From Pantoea sp. Mb-10 (GTDB lineage Bacteria > Pseudomonadota > Gammaproteobacteria > Enterobacterales > Enterobacteriaceae): a stretch of DNA of 64,000 nucleotides. The stretch spans positions 1-64,000 of the forward strand of contig NZ_JAJSDX010000007.1 of NCBI RefSeq assembly GCF_021272205.1, given 5' to 3'. Shown here one piece after another: positions 1-9,706 of this stretch. The translations under genes and the position numbers were made by a program. Each line of letters opens with the position of its first letter. Within the stretch, counting starts at the first letter, position 1. The notes under the pieces were generated by a model. It worked only from the letters and a program-made list of their open reading frames with translations. It made no database searches and was not told the DNA's origin.

Positions 1-20
1 GCTGGCGCAGGGCGCGGATT

Positions 21-49
21 GCAAAGGGCCGCGCCCATCGGCCCTTTGC
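21..49. repeat. Perfect 11-bp inverted repeat with 7-base loop
   Basis: GCAAAGGGCCG at 21-31 pairs with CGGCCCTTTGC at 39-49. No run of T follows on either strand, so this is a stable hairpin but not a clear intrinsic terminator. It may belong to the end of a gene lying left of the window. Confidence 0.6.
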
Positions 50-89
50 CCGTACGCCGCAGCGGGGCGGATGAAACTGCCGTGCGGTT

Positions 90-321
90 AGCGGGCGGAA
101 CCCGCTCAGGGTTCAGTAAAGACCGGCATAGCGGGCGGAACCCGCTCATAGCCATACCGGCTGAGCGGCCGGACCCCGCTCAGGGTCAGCCCAGCGCAGC
201 GGCCAACGCGCGAGCCCGCGCAATTAAAAACCGGCATAGCGGGCCGGAACCCGCTCTCCATTTACCGGCTGAGCGGCCGGAACCCGCTCAAGATTCACCG
301 GCTTTGCGGGCCGGAACCCGC
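90..321. repeat. Array of six short GC-rich palindromes (REP-like)
   Basis: Six near-identical imperfect palindromes of the form AGCGGGCCGGAACCCGCT lie at about 90-106, 130-146, 163-181, 238-255, 270-288 and 305-321. Five of them are preceded by ACCGGC. Most are spaced 32-40 bases apart, and the wider gap between the third and fourth contains what looks like a decayed copy. Each can fold as AGCGGG against CCCGCT. The array occupies the non-coding stretch downstream of putA and resembles REP-type intergenic repeats. No coding sequence was recognised in 1-357. Confidence 0.7.
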
Positions 322-350
322 AAAAAAAGGGGGGCTTTTCAGCCCCCCAC
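322..350 (-). terminator. putA intrinsic terminator
   Basis: On the minus strand AGTGGGGGGCT, a short loop and AGCCCCCC are followed by a run of T. It begins a few bases beyond the putA stop codon, so it most likely ends the putA transcript. Confidence 0.8.
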
Positions 351-357
351 TTAACGT

Positions 358-3300
358 TTATCCGATGGTCATCAGACTTGCATTTCCGCCAGCGGCGGCC
401 GTATTCACACTCAGTGAACGCTCAATCAGCAATCGCTCCAGCAGCAAATTGGTTTCGCCGCGGGCGAAGCCCTGCACGGAAACAATCGCACCGTCGCGGG
501 CGGCAATATGCTCACACAGGCTGCGTAGCTGATCGGCATCACCGTGGTAAATCACGGCGTCGAAGCTCGCCGCCAGCGGATCCTTCACCAGCAGGATCCG
601 CGCTTGAACGTCAGCGGGCAGGGTGGTGTGCAGGCGACGGTGCAATTCATCATCTGCCCACACTGCCTGGCTGCCAACGCTGGTTACAGCGGCAAGCTGC
701 ACAAGTGCATCTTGCTCATTATCGCTGATGCACAGCACGTGTTCGCGCGGCAGCAGGGTGAAGGTGTTGCGCTCACCCGTTGGGCCAGGCAGCAAGCGAA
801 CGGTGCCCGCTTGTGACATCTCCTCAAAGCGCTGGCAGACCGACTGCAGCGCCGGTGTTGCCTGCGCCCACTGTTGCAACGCCTGATGAGGCACCAGCAG
901 AGCGGCGCGTGCCGCCGCATCCACCGGACGCTCGGCATCCTGGCGGTCAAAGGTAAGGCGTAGCGCCCCCTCCGGCCGATGCGCCAGCAGACGGTAAAGG
1001 TAAAGCGGTCCGCCCGCTTTGGGGCCGGTGCCAGACAGGCCTTCCCCGCCGAACGGCTGCACCCCAACCACGGCGCCGACCATATTACGGTTAACGTAGA
1101 GATTACCGACCTTGGCCCCGGCGGTAACTTGATGGATGGTTTCATCAATGCGCGTATGGACACCCAGCGTCAGGCCATAGCCCGAGGCGTTAATCTGCTC
1201 AATGATCTGTGGCAAACTGTTGCGCGCAAAGCGCACCACGTGCAGCACCGGACCAAAGATCTCTTTATCGAGATCGCTCACCTGATCCAATTCAATCAGC
1301 GTCGGTTTGATGAAGGTGCCGCTGCTCCACTCTTTACTGTCTTGTGGGTGTTCCTGTACCGCCTGATACACGGTAAAGCCTTTGTTGCGCATGGCCTGAA
1401 TGTGGCGTTCGATATTGCTCTTTGCTTCTGCATCAATGACCGGACCGATGTCTGTCGACAGGCGCTCAGGATTACCCATTCGACATTCAGCCATGGCGCC
1501 GCGCAGCATTTTGAGCGTATGGTCAGCCACATCTTCCTGAATGCACAGCAAGCGCAGCGCTGAGCAGCGTTGCCCCGCGCTGTCGAACGCGGAGGCAACG
1601 ATATCGATCACCACCTGTTCAGTCAGCGCCGACGAGTCAACGATCATCGCGTTCATGCCGCCGGTTTCCGCAATCAGCGGGGTGGGGCGTCCTTGGGGAT
1701 CGAGACGTCCTGCCAGATTGCGCTGCAAAAGTGTCGCCACGGCGGTTGAACCGGTGAACATCACGCCGCGCACGCGCTCATCACCCGTGAGCTGCGCGCC
1801 AACCGTTTCCCCTTGGCCTGGCAGCAGCTGAAGCACGCCAGCAGGGACGCCCGCATCCAGCAAAATGCGTACCGCTTGAGCGGCGATCAGCGGCGTCTGC
1901 TCTGCGGGTTTTGCCAACACGCTGTTACCCGCAGCCAGGGCGGCCGCGATCTGGCCGGTGAAGATGGCCAGCGGGAAGTTCCATGGGCTAATGCACACCA
2001 CTGGGCCAAGCGGACGGTGGGTTTCGTTATCGAAATCGTCACGCACCATGCCCGCGTAGTAGTAGAGGAAGTCCACGGCTTCACGCACTTCGGCGATGGC
2101 GTTGTTGTAGGTTTTACCGGCTTCGCGCACCAGCAGGCCTATCAGCTGCTGCATCTGACCTTCCATGGCGTCGGCGGCGCGCTCAAGGATCGCCGCACGC
2201 TCTTCAGGTGGGGTCGCAAACCAGATGGCACCGGCATTCACCGCCGCGTCCAGGGCGGCAGAGACCTCGCCTGCGGTGGCTTCACGCACGTGTCCCACTA
2301 CGTCAGCGGGTGCAGCGGGGTTCACTACGGGTTGGCTGCTGCCTTGTTCACGCTCGCCTTCAATAATCGGCTCAGCAACCCATGGCTGGCTGGCGCTATT
2401 GAGCAGCGCACTGGAGAGGGAAGCCAGGCGATGTTCGTTCGCCAGATCGAGCCCGGCTGAGTTGACGCGCTTGTCACCGTAAAGATCGCGCGGCAGAGGA
2501 ATTTTCGGATGCGGCAGGCCAACCGCGCCTTCGCTCACGCCCATACGCTCAACGGCGACCACCGGATCGGCAACCAGCTCATCGATCGGCAAACTGGTAT
2601 CGGCGATGCGATTGACAAATGACGTATTGGCACCGTTCTCCAGCAGGCGGCGCACCAGGTAGGCCAGCAGGGTTTCATGGGTGCCGACCGGCGCATAGAT
2701 ACGGCAAGGGCGATTGAGTTTGCCGTCTGCCACTTTCCCTACCACCTGCTCATACAGCGGCTCTCCCATGCCGTGCAGGCACTGGAACTCATACTGTCCT
2801 GGATAATAATTGTTGCCCGCCATCTGATAAATCGCCGCCAGCGTGTGGGCATTGTGGGTGGCAAACTGCGGATAAATCAGATTAGGCACCGCCAGCAGTT
2901 TACGCGCGCAGGCGAGGTATGAGATATCGGTATAGACTTTGCGGGTGTAGACCGGATACCCCTCCAGACCTTCCATTTGAGCACGTTTGATTTCGCTGTC
3001 CCAATAGGCGCCTTTCACCAGGCGAATCATCAGGCGGCGACGGCTACGCTGCGCGAGTTCAACCAGCGAATCGATCACCAACGGGCAGCGTTTTTGATAG
3101 GCCTGAATCACAAAACCGATACCGTTCCAGCCCTCTAATTCAGGCTCGAAGCAGAGTTTTTCCAGCAGATCGAGCGAGAGCTCAAGGCGGTCGGCCTCCT
3201 CGGCATCAATATTAATGCCGATGTCGTAGCTGCGCGCCAGCAGAGTCAGTGATTTCAGAATAGGATAAAGTTCTTCCATGACGCGCTCATACTGAGCACG

Positions 3301-4302
3301 GCTGTAGCGCGGGTGCAGCGCCGACAGCTTGATAGAGATCCCCGGCCCTTCATAGATACCGCGCCCGTTGGAGGCTTTACCGATGGCGTGAATCGCTTGC
3401 TGATACGAGACAAGATAAGCTTTGGCATCGCTGGCGGTGAGTGCGGCTTCTCCCAGCATGTCATACGAATAACGGAAACCTTTCTCTTCCAGCTTGCGCG
3501 CATTTGCCAACGCCTCGGCAATGGTTTCGCCCGTCACGAACTGCTCGCCCATCAGGCGCATGGCCATGTCCACGCCTTTGCGGATCAGCGGCTCACCGCT
3601 TTTGCCAATGATGCGATTCAGCGAGCGCGACAGGTTGGCTTCGTTATGGGTGGACACCAAACGTCCAGTGAACAGCAAGCCCCACGTGGCGGCATTCACG
3701 AATAAGGATGGGCTGCGCCCCAGGTGAGATTGCCAGTTGCCGTTGCTGATTTTATCGCGGATCAGTGCATCACGCGTGGGCTTGTCGGGAATACGCAGCA
3801 GTGCCTCTGCCAAACACATCAGTGCGACCCCTTCCTGAGAAGAGAGTGAGAACTCCTGCAGCAGGCTTTGCACCATGCCAGCGCGTCCGGTTGCACCTTT
3901 TTGGTGCCGCAGCTTCTCCGCCAGGGTATAAGCCAGCTGGTGGGTTTTCTCCGCCAGCGGTGCGGGCAAACGCGCCTGCTCCAGCATCATCGCCACGGCG
4001 TCCGGTTCGGGCCGACGCCATGCGGCGGTGATGGCGGCGCGGGTTACCGACTGCGGCAGAATATGTTCGGCGAACTCAAGGAAGGGCTGAAGCGTCTCTT
4101 CAGGCAGGGTGTCGGGTTGACCCGCATCCGCCGCTGACAACGGCACTTCCGGCACGAATTCTCCCGCTTCCAGCTGGGAAAGATAGTTAAAAATCGCCTG
4201 CTTGATCAGCCAGTGCGGCGTGCGGTCAATGTGCTGCGCAGCCAGTTTGATGCGCTCGCGGGTGACCTCATCCAGCTTCACCCCCATGGTAGTCGTTCCC
4301 AT
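358..4302 (-). CDS. putA: Trifunctional proline utilisation protein PutA
   Basis: Bifunctional proline dehydrogenase and delta-1-pyrroline-5-carboxylate dehydrogenase that oxidises proline to glutamate at the inner membrane, and also represses the put genes. The 1314 residues match the long enteric form. A ribbon-helix-helix DNA-binding domain occupies about residues 1-50 (MGVKLDE start, then IDRTPHWLIKQAI). The FAD-dependent proline dehydrogenase barrel follows (substrate-binding LVRRLLENGANTSFVNRI), then the aldehyde dehydrogenase with catalytic cysteine in SAGQRCSALR and a C-terminal domain. The start ATG has GAGGAAAAC before it. It is divergent from putP across a 430-base control region, the usual enteric arrangement in which PutA represses both genes when proline is absent. 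Confidence 0.98.
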   Translation of the reverse strand: MGTTTMGVKLDEVTRERIKLAAQHIDRTPHWLIKQAIFNYLSQLEAGEFVPEVPLSAADAGQPDTLPEETLQPFLEFAEHILPQSVTRAAITAAWRRPEPDAVAMMLEQARLPAPLAEKTHQLAYTLAEKLRHQKGATGRAGMVQSLLQEFSLSSQEGVALMCLAEALLRIPDKPTRDALIRDKISNGNWQSHLGRSPSLFVNAATWGLLFTGRLVSTHNEANLSRSLNRIIGKSGEPLIRKGVDMAMRLMGEQFVTGETIAEALANARKLEEKGFRYSYDMLGEAALTASDAKAYLVSYQQAIHAIGKASNGRGIYEGPGISIKLSALHPRYSRAQYERVMEELYPILKSLTLLARSYDIGINIDAEEADRLELSLDLLEKLCFEPELEGWNGIGFVIQAYQKRCPLVIDSLVELAQRSRRRLMIRLVKGAYWDSEIKRAQMEGLEGYPVYTRKVYTDISYLACARKLLAVPNLIYPQFATHNAHTLAAIYQMAGNNYYPGQYEFQCLHGMGEPLYEQVVGKVADGKLNRPCRIYAPVGTHETLLAYLVRRLLENGANTSFVNRIADTSLPIDELVADPVVAVERMGVSEGAVGLPHPKIPLPRDLYGDKRVNSAGLDLANEHRLASLSSALLNSASQPWVAEPIIEGEREQGSSQPVVNPAAPADVVGHVREATAGEVSAALDAAVNAGAIWFATPPEERAAILERAADAMEGQMQQLIGLLVREAGKTYNNAIAEVREAVDFLYYYAGMVRDDFDNETHRPLGPVVCISPWNFPLAIFTGQIAAALAAGNSVLAKPAEQTPLIAAQAVRILLDAGVPAGVLQLLPGQGETVGAQLTGDERVRGVMFTGSTAVATLLQRNLAGRLDPQGRPTPLIAETGGMNAMIVDSSALTEQVVIDIVASAFDSAGQRCSALRLLCIQEDVADHTLKMLRGAMAECRMGNPERLSTDIGPVIDAEAKSNIERHIQAMRNKGFTVYQAVQEHPQDSKEWSSGTFIKPTLIELDQVSDLDKEIFGPVLHVVRFARNSLPQIIEQINASGYGLTLGVHTRIDETIHQVTAGAKVGNLYVNRNMVGAVVGVQPFGGEGLSGTGPKAGGPLYLYRLLAHRPEGALRLTFDRQDAERPVDAAARAALLVPHQALQQWAQATPALQSVCQRFEEMSQAGTVRLLPGPTGERNTFTLLPREHVLCISDNEQDALVQLAAVTSVGSQAVWADDELHRRLHTTLPADVQARILLVKDPLAASFDAVIYHGDADQLRSLCEHIAARDGAIVSVQGFARGETNLLLERLLIERSLSVNTAAAGGNASLMTIG

Positions 4303-4732
4303 GTTTTCCTCGTTCTCAGCGTGTTTCCATGTTCAATGTGGCTGCACTATTACGTATGTTGCAACTTTGTGCAACCTTGTTAAATGTGACGCTGGTAGCA
4401 CCTTTGATGACCCGTGTGGGACAAGACGGCACGAAAATTGCTGCAAGAAACTCGCCAATGTTGCAACCCGCGCTAAACAAGACTTGTCTTGGATTGATGG
4501 AGTGCAACTCAAGCTGTGATCGGGCGCAACCTGTTGACACGTAAATTGCGAACGCAGGTGAAACCCATGTAACAGATGTGTTAAATGCATTGTGCGCTTC
4601 GCACCTTTGGGGCAGGATACCGCGCCTTAAAGACATCGCTTTCTCTGGATGCGGTAATAAAACGCTGTGTCATAACGTTCCAATGGCCAGCCAAAGATTT
4701 CTCTGGGGAATCACAGAATAAGTGGAGAGACT
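4303..4732. promoter_or_regulatory. putA-putP divergent control region
   Basis: This 430-base gap between divergent putA and putP holds several copies of GTTGCA, the motif bound by the PutA ribbon-helix-helix domain in E. coli. GTTGCAAC occurs at 4358-4365 and 4460-4467, and TGCAAC at 4370-4375 and 4503-4508. A looser match (GCAACC) lies near 4527. A partial CRP-like half site TGTGA occurs near 4385. No gene is apparent. Repression by PutA is inferred from motif and gene order. Confidence 0.65.
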
Positions 4733-6217
4733 ATGAGTGTAAGTACACCGATGGTGGTGACCTTTTGTATCTATATCCTTGGGATGGTACTCATCGGCTT
4801 TATCGCCTACCGTTCAACCAAAAACTTCGACGACTATATCCTTGGTGGACGCAGTTTAGGCAGCGTAGTGACCGCGCTTTCAGCGGGCGCCTCTGATATG
4901 AGCGGCTGGCTGCTGATGGGCTTGCCGGGCGCGATTTTCTTGTCAGGGATTTCAGAAAGCTGGATTGCCATTGGCCTGACCATTGGCGCGTGGCTTAACT
5001 GGAAGATTGTGGCGGGTCGCCTGCGCGTGCAAACCGAACATCACGACAACGCATTGACCTTACCTGATTTCTTCTCCAGTCGCTTTGAAGATAAAAGTAA
5101 GCTGCTTCGCGTCATCTCTGCCGTGGTTATCCTGATCTTTTTCACCATCTATTGCGCGTCTGGCGTGGTAGCCGGTGCGCGCCTCTTTGAGAGCACCTTT
5201 GGGATGGATTATCAAACTGCCCTGTGGGCCGGTGCGGCGGCAACCATTCTTTATACGTTGGTCGGTGGCTTCCTGGCGGTCAGCTGGACCGATACCGTTC
5301 AGGCAACGCTGATGATTTTTGCCCTGATCCTGACGCCAATTATCGTGATTGTCGCCGTGGGTGGATTGGACGATTCGCTGGCGGTGATTAGGGCGAAAAG
5401 CCTCGAAAATCTCGACATGCTTAAAGGCCTCAACCTTGTAGCGGTACTGTCGTTGCTGGGCTGGGGGCTAGGCTACTTCGGTCAGCCTCACATTCTGGCG
5501 CGCTTTATGGCGGCGGAATCGCACCATTCCATTCGCACCGCGCGTCGCATCGGTATGACCTGGATGATCCTGTGCCTCGGTGGCGCAGTGGCGGTGGGCT
5601 TCTTTGGCATCGCCTATTTTGAAAATCATCCGGCTGAGGCCGCGGGCGTGAGCCAAAACGGAGAGCGCATCTTTATTGAACTGGCGCGTATCCTGTTTAA
5701 CCCGTGGGTAGCCGGTATTCTGCTTTCGGCGATTTTAGCCGCGGTGATGTCGACCCTGAGCTGTCAGCTGCTGGTGTGCTCCAGCGCATTAACCGAAGAC
5801 CTCTATAAGGGCTTCCTGCGCAAAAATGCCAGCCAGAAAGAGCTGGTATGGGTAGGGCGCCTGATGGTACTGCTGATTGCACTGATTGCCATTGCGCTGG
5901 CCGCTAATCCGGAGAACCGCGTTCTGGGTCTGGTGAGTTACGCGTGGGCAGGCTTTGGCGCGGCGTTCGGTCCGGTTGTGCTGTTTGGTGTGTGCTGGAA
6001 ACGCATGACGCGTAACGGCGCGCTGGCGGGCATGATTGTCGGTGCCATGACGGTGCTGCTGTGGAAGCACTACGGCTACGTCGCGCTGTATGAGATCATC
6101 CCTGGCTTTATCTTTGCGAGCATTGCCATTGTGGTGTCCAGCCTGACGGGCAAAGCCCCTTCTGCCGAAGCGCAGCAACGCTTTGCGGCGGCTGAAGCGG
6201 AATACCTCGGTAAATAA
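4733..6217 (+). CDS. putP: Sodium/proline symporter PutP
   Basis: Inner-membrane sodium:proline symporter of the solute:sodium symporter family that supplies substrate to PutA. The 494 residues (E. coli 502) are hydrophobic throughout, with about thirteen predicted membrane segments. Family landmarks are FDDYILGGRSLG in the first loop, ALSAGASDMSGWLLMGLPGA carrying sodium and proline ligands, and GWGLGYFGQPHILARFMAA. The ATG has GGAGAG upstream. An intrinsic terminator follows immediately. It is probably induced by proline through release of PutA from the shared intergenic operators. Confidence 0.98.
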   Translation: MSVSTPMVVTFCIYILGMVLIGFIAYRSTKNFDDYILGGRSLGSVVTALSAGASDMSGWLLMGLPGAIFLSGISESWIAIGLTIGAWLNWKIVAGRLRVQTEHHDNALTLPDFFSSRFEDKSKLLRVISAVVILIFFTIYCASGVVAGARLFESTFGMDYQTALWAGAAATILYTLVGGFLAVSWTDTVQATLMIFALILTPIIVIVAVGGLDDSLAVIRAKSLENLDMLKGLNLVAVLSLLGWGLGYFGQPHILARFMAAESHHSIRTARRIGMTWMILCLGGAVAVGFFGIAYFENHPAEAAGVSQNGERIFIELARILFNPWVAGILLSAILAAVMSTLSCQLLVCSSALTEDLYKGFLRKNASQKELVWVGRLMVLLIALIAIALAANPENRVLGLVSYAWAGFGAAFGPVVLFGVCWKRMTRNGALAGMIVGAMTVLLWKHYGYVALYEIIPGFIFASIAIVVSSLTGKAPSAEAQQRFAAAEAEYLGK

Positions 6218-6227
6218 TCCTCCTTTC

Positions 6228-6252
6228 AGGCGCACGCATGTGCGCCTTTTTT
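6228..6252 (+). terminator. putP intrinsic terminator
   Basis: AGGCGCA at 6228-6234 pairs with TGCGCCT at 6241-6247, followed by T residues. It starts ten bases after the putP stop. Confidence 0.85.
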
Positions 6253-6367
6253 ATGCCCTCCGCTGCCACATTAGCGTCATTTCATCGCCTCGCTTTTCGG
6301 CCGTTTTATCAGCATCGCCCTCTCTCAGGTGAATTAATTTCGCAGGGTGACTTGTATTTTTTCATCC

Positions 6368-6386
6368 GATAATGATAATCGATATC
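6368..6386 (+). promoter_or_regulatory. Fur box upstream of efeU
   Basis: GATAATGATAATCGATATC matches the 19-base Fur consensus GATAATGATAATCATTATC at 17 positions. It lies 60 bases before the efeU start, so iron-dependent repression of efeUOB by Fur is expected. The match is seen directly; binding is inference. Confidence 0.8.
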
Positions 6387-6445
6387 GTTTCACTTTACGT
6401 GTTTTTACATTGACCTTACAGACCCTAACATTCACGAGGTGGGTG

Positions 6446-7279
6446 ATGTTCGTTCCCTTTCTCATCATGCTGCGCGAAGGACTCGAAGCCGCGCTGATCG
6501 TCAGCCTGATTGCCAGCTATCTCAAGCGTACTCACCGCAGCCAGTGGTTCCCCGCGATGTGGGGCGGGGTGTTTAGCGCTGTCGTGCTCTGTCTGGCATT
6601 GGGTGTGGTCATTAACGCCACTACCGGTGAGTTTCCGCAAAAACAGCAGGAGCTGTTTGAAGGCATAGTGGCTACCGTTGCCGTGGTGATTCTGACATCC
6701 ATGGTGTTTTGGATGAGAAAGGTGTCGCGCAGTATTAAAGCCACCCTGGAACGCTCCGTGGATCAGGCGTTAGAGAAACGCGGCGGCAGCGGTCTGGCGC
6801 TGGTTGTCATGGTTTTCCTCGCCGTCGCGCGCGAAGGCCTGGAGTCGGTATTTTTCCTGCTTGCCGCTTTTACGCAGGACGTCGGTTACGCGCCTCCCGT
6901 CGGCGCGATCCTTGGGCTACTTAGCGCCGTACTGCTGGGCATGCTGCTCTATTACGGCGGCATCCGGTTGGATTTAGCGCGTTTTTTCCGCTGGACCAGC
7001 CTGTTTATTTTGTTCGTTGCTGCGGGTCTGGCCGCCGGCGCAGTGCGGGCCTTCCATGAGGCTGGGCTGTGGAATCACTTTCAGCAGACGGCGTTCGATC
7101 TCAGCGCGATTCTCTCCACGCATTCGCTCATGGGCACCTTGTTAGAAGGCTTATTAGGCTATCAAGAAGCACCGAGCATCAGTGAAGTCGCGGCATGGCT
7201 GATTTATCTGGTGCCCGCGCTACTGCTGTTCTTTATCCCGGCACGCCTTATGCCCAAGGCTGCCTCCACCGCACGTTAA
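6446..7279 (+). CDS. efeU: Ferrous iron permease EfeU
   Basis: Inner-membrane ferrous iron permease of the OFeT/FTR1 family and first gene of the acid-induced EfeUOB uptake system. The protein is 277 residues (E. coli 276), with seven likely membrane helices. Both iron-coordinating REGLE motifs are present, at about residues 10-14 ([10 protein letters not shown]) and near the middle ([10 protein letters not shown]). The open frame runs further upstream, but the start chosen is the ATG at 6446, after ACGAGGTGGGTG, which gives the canonical [15 protein letters not shown]-terminus; the upstream part overlaps the Fur box. The frame is intact, unlike E. coli K-12 where efeU is frameshifted. It is followed 25 bases later by efeO. 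Confidence 0.96.
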   Translation: MFVPFLIMLREGLEAALIVSLIASYLKRTHRSQWFPAMWGGVFSAVVLCLALGVVINATTGEFPQKQQELFEGIVATVAVVILTSMVFWMRKVSRSIKATLERSVDQALEKRGGSGLALVVMVFLAVAREGLESVFFLLAAFTQDVGYAPPVGAILGLLSAVLLGMLLYYGGIRLDLARFFRWTSLFILFVAAGLAAGAVRAFHEAGLWNHFQQTAFDLSAILSTHSLMGTLLEGLLGYQEAPSISEVAAWLIYLVPALLLFFIPARLMPKAASTAR

Positions 7280-7304
7280 TACCGACTTTTTCAGGGAAAT
7301 GACT

Positions 7305-8423
7305 ATGACGATTCGTTCGCGCCGCCAGGCACTGCTGGTTTCGATGCTGGCGCTTTCCGGGGTGGCTGCCGCCGCCGATGTTCCTCAGGTTACCGTGACG
7401 GTCAACGACAAACAGTGCGAGCCGATGACGCTCAATGTGCCTGCCGGTAAAACGCAGTTTATTATCAAAAACAACAGCCAGAAGGCGCTGGAGTGGGAAA
7501 TCCTCAAAGGCGTGATGGTGGTTGAAGAACGCGAGAATATCGCGCCCGGCTTTAGTCAAAAGCTTACGGCAAATTTAGAAGCCGGTCAGTATGAAATGAC
7601 CTGCGGCCTGCTCACCAACGCGAAAGGTACGCTGGTGGTGACGGGGAAAACAGCGGCACCAGAAGCGGGCAAGACCGATATCACCTCGTTAGCCGGGCCG
7701 ATCGCTGACTATAAGCGCTACGTTATGGAGGAGGTGAGCGCATTGGTCGCCAGTACCCAACGTTTTACCGATGCGGTCAAAGCGGGGGATGTCGACAAGG
7801 CAAAAGCGCTGTACGCCCCTACGCGCGTGCACTATGAGCGCATCGAACCGATTGCGGAACTGTTTTCCGATCTGGATGGCAGTATCGATGCACGCGAAGA
7901 TGACTTTGAGAAAAAGGCCGAAGATCCGAAATTCACCGGCTTTCATCGCCTTGAGAAAATCCTGTTTGCTGACAATACCACGCAAGGGGCGGAGCCGGTT
8001 GCGACGCAGTTGAATCAGGATGTGCAGGCACTCCAGAAGCGCGTCAGCGCATTGGCTTTTGCCCCGGCAAAAGTGGTGGGTGGCGCGGCAGGCCTGATTG
8101 AAGAAGTGGCGGCGAGCAAAATCTCGGGTGAAGAAGATCGCTACAGTCGTACCGATCTGTCTGATTTCCAGGCCAACGTGGACGGCGCGAAAAAAATCGT
8201 TGATCTGCTGCGTCCGGCGCTGCAAAAAGCGAATCCACAGCTGCTGGCAAAAGTGGATACCAACTTCCGCAAGGTGGACGACGTGCTGGGCAAATACCGT
8301 ACCCCAACCGGCTTTGCCTCTTATGAGAAGCTCACGACCCCGGATCGCAATGCGCTGAAAGGCCCGATTACGGCGCTGGCGGAAGATCTCGCTTTGCTGC
8401 GTGGCACACTGGGCGTGGATTGA
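7305..8423 (+). CDS. efeO: Periplasmic iron-binding protein EfeO
   Basis: Periplasmic component of the EfeUOB ferrous iron uptake system. The 372 residues comprise an N-terminal signal peptide ([11 protein letters not shown]), a cupredoxin domain up to about residue 115 ([27 protein letters not shown]) and a C-terminal imelysin/M75-like domain. The M75 metal-site motif [12 protein letters not shown] and GFHRLEK are present. Two ATGs lie six bases apart at 7299 and 7305; the second is chosen because AGGGA is seven bases upstream of it and only one base from the first. The stop lies two bases before the efeB ATG, so translation is probably coupled. Confidence 0.95.
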   Translation: MTIRSRRQALLVSMLALSGVAAAADVPQVTVTVNDKQCEPMTLNVPAGKTQFIIKNNSQKALEWEILKGVMVVEERENIAPGFSQKLTANLEAGQYEMTCGLLTNAKGTLVVTGKTAAPEAGKTDITSLAGPIADYKRYVMEEVSALVASTQRFTDAVKAGDVDKAKALYAPTRVHYERIEPIAELFSDLDGSIDAREDDFEKKAEDPKFTGFHRLEKILFADNTTQGAEPVATQLNQDVQALQKRVSALAFAPAKVVGGAAGLIEEVAASKISGEEDRYSRTDLSDFQANVDGAKKIVDLLRPALQKANPQLLAKVDTNFRKVDDVLGKYRTPTGFASYEKLTTPDRNALKGPITALAEDLALLRGTLGVD

Positions 8424-8425
8424 TC

Positions 8426-9706
8426 ATGAGTAAAAAATCGGATACGGCACAGCCTGCGCGCCGCCGTTTATTAAAAGGATTGGGGCTGGTTGGCGGAGCC
8501 GCCGCGCTCGGTGGGGGCTGCCCGTTTCACGCCGCCACAGCGGCTGACAGCTTTTCACCGGGTACCGTTGCGCCCGACGCACGCCAGCAGGCGCAGCCAT
8601 TCTATGGTGCGCACCAGTCGGGGATTCTTACGCCGCAGCAGGCGTCCATGATGCTGGTGGCTTTTGACGTGCTGGCCAGTGACAAACAAGAGCTTGAGCG
8701 CCTGTTTCGATTGCTCACTCAGCGTTTTGCGTTGCTGACACGCGGCGGCCCGGCACCCGCAGTGACCAATCCCCAGTTGCCGCCGATGGACTCCGGTATC
8801 TTGGGCGCTCGCATTTCGCCCGATAATCTGACCATGACGCTGTCGGTGGGGCATTCGCTGTTTGATGAGCGCTTTGGACTGAGCAGCCTAAAACCTGCGC
8901 AGCTGCAAGCCATGACGCGTTTTCCCAATGATTCGTTGGATGCTGCACAGTGCCACGGCGATCTGCTGCTGCAGATCTGTGCGAATTCGCAAGACACGGT
9001 GATTCACGCGCTGCGCGACGTCATCAAGCACGCTCCCGATCTGCTTGCGGTGCGCTGGCGACGCGAGGGATTTATTCCGGATCATGCTGCGCGCAGCAAC
9101 GGAAAAGAGACCCCCATTAACCTGCTGGGTTTCAAAGACGGAACGGCCAACCCTGACGCACATAATGCCGCGCTCATGGACCATATCGTCTGGGTCACCG
9201 ACGACCAAGCGGAACCCGCGTGGACGCGCGGCGGTAGCTACCAGGCGGTACGCATCATTCGTTTTCATGTGGAAATGTGGGACCGCACGCCACTGCGCGA
9301 GCAGCAAACCATTTTTGGGCGGGATAAACTATCCGGTGCGCCCTTGGGCAAGCTTCATGAGCATGACGATCCCGATTACGCGAGCGACCCGTCCGGTCAG
9401 CGTATTGCACTTGATGCGCACATTCGTCTGGCAAACCCGCGCACGCCTGAAACCGCTGACAGCCTAATGCTGCGTCGCGGTTACAGTTATTCCGCTGGCA
9501 TCACCGGTGCAGGGCAGCTAGATATGGGCTTGCTGTTCGTGTGTTATCAGCATGATTTAAGCAAAGGGTTTATTACGGTACAGAAGCGGTTAAATGGCGA
9601 AGCGCTCGAAGAATATATTCGTCCAATTGGCGGCGGATACTTTTTCGCTTTACCGGGCATACAGGATGAAAACCATTATCTTGGGCAATCCTTGTTGCAG
9701 GCTTGA
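8426..9706 (+). CDS. efeB: Tat-exported DyP-type haem peroxidase EfeB
   Basis: Periplasmic dye-decolourising-type haem peroxidase, last gene of efeUOB, thought to oxidise ferrous iron at the periplasmic side. The 426 residues begin with a twin-arginine signal ([15 protein letters not shown]) that fits export of a folded haem protein. The DyP motif GFKDGTANP with distal aspartate is present near the middle. [12 protein letters not shown] is the likely proximal haem histidine region and [13 protein letters not shown] follows it. The ATG at 8426 is preferred to the in-frame TTG at 8420. No clear terminator follows. Confidence 0.96.
   Translation: MSKKSDTAQPARRRLLKGLGLVGGAAALGGGCPFHAATAADSFSPGTVAPDARQQAQPFYGAHQSGILTPQQASMMLVAFDVLASDKQELERLFRLLTQRFALLTRGGPAPAVTNPQLPPMDSGILGARISPDNLTMTLSVGHSLFDERFGLSSLKPAQLQAMTRFPNDSLDAAQCHGDLLLQICANSQDTVIHALRDVIKHAPDLLAVRWRREGFIPDHAARSNGKETPINLLGFKDGTANPDAHNAALMDHIVWVTDDQAEPAWTRGGSYQAVRIIRFHVEMWDRTPLREQQTIFGRDKLSGAPLGKLHEHDDPDYASDPSGQRIALDAHIRLANPRTPETADSLMLRRGYSYSAGITGAGQLDMGLLFVCYQHDLSKGFITVQKRLNGEALEEYIRPIGGGYFFALPGIQDENHYLGQSLLQA

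Noticed and set aside
19..354. Long open frame across the palindrome array left of putA
   Set aside because: The translation is a low-complexity product of the repeated GC-rich palindromes, has no ribosome site and resembles no protein.
4585..4896. Open frame overlapping the put control region and putP start
   Set aside because: It is out of frame with putP, and the intergenic part is regulatory. Only the putP frame is conserved.
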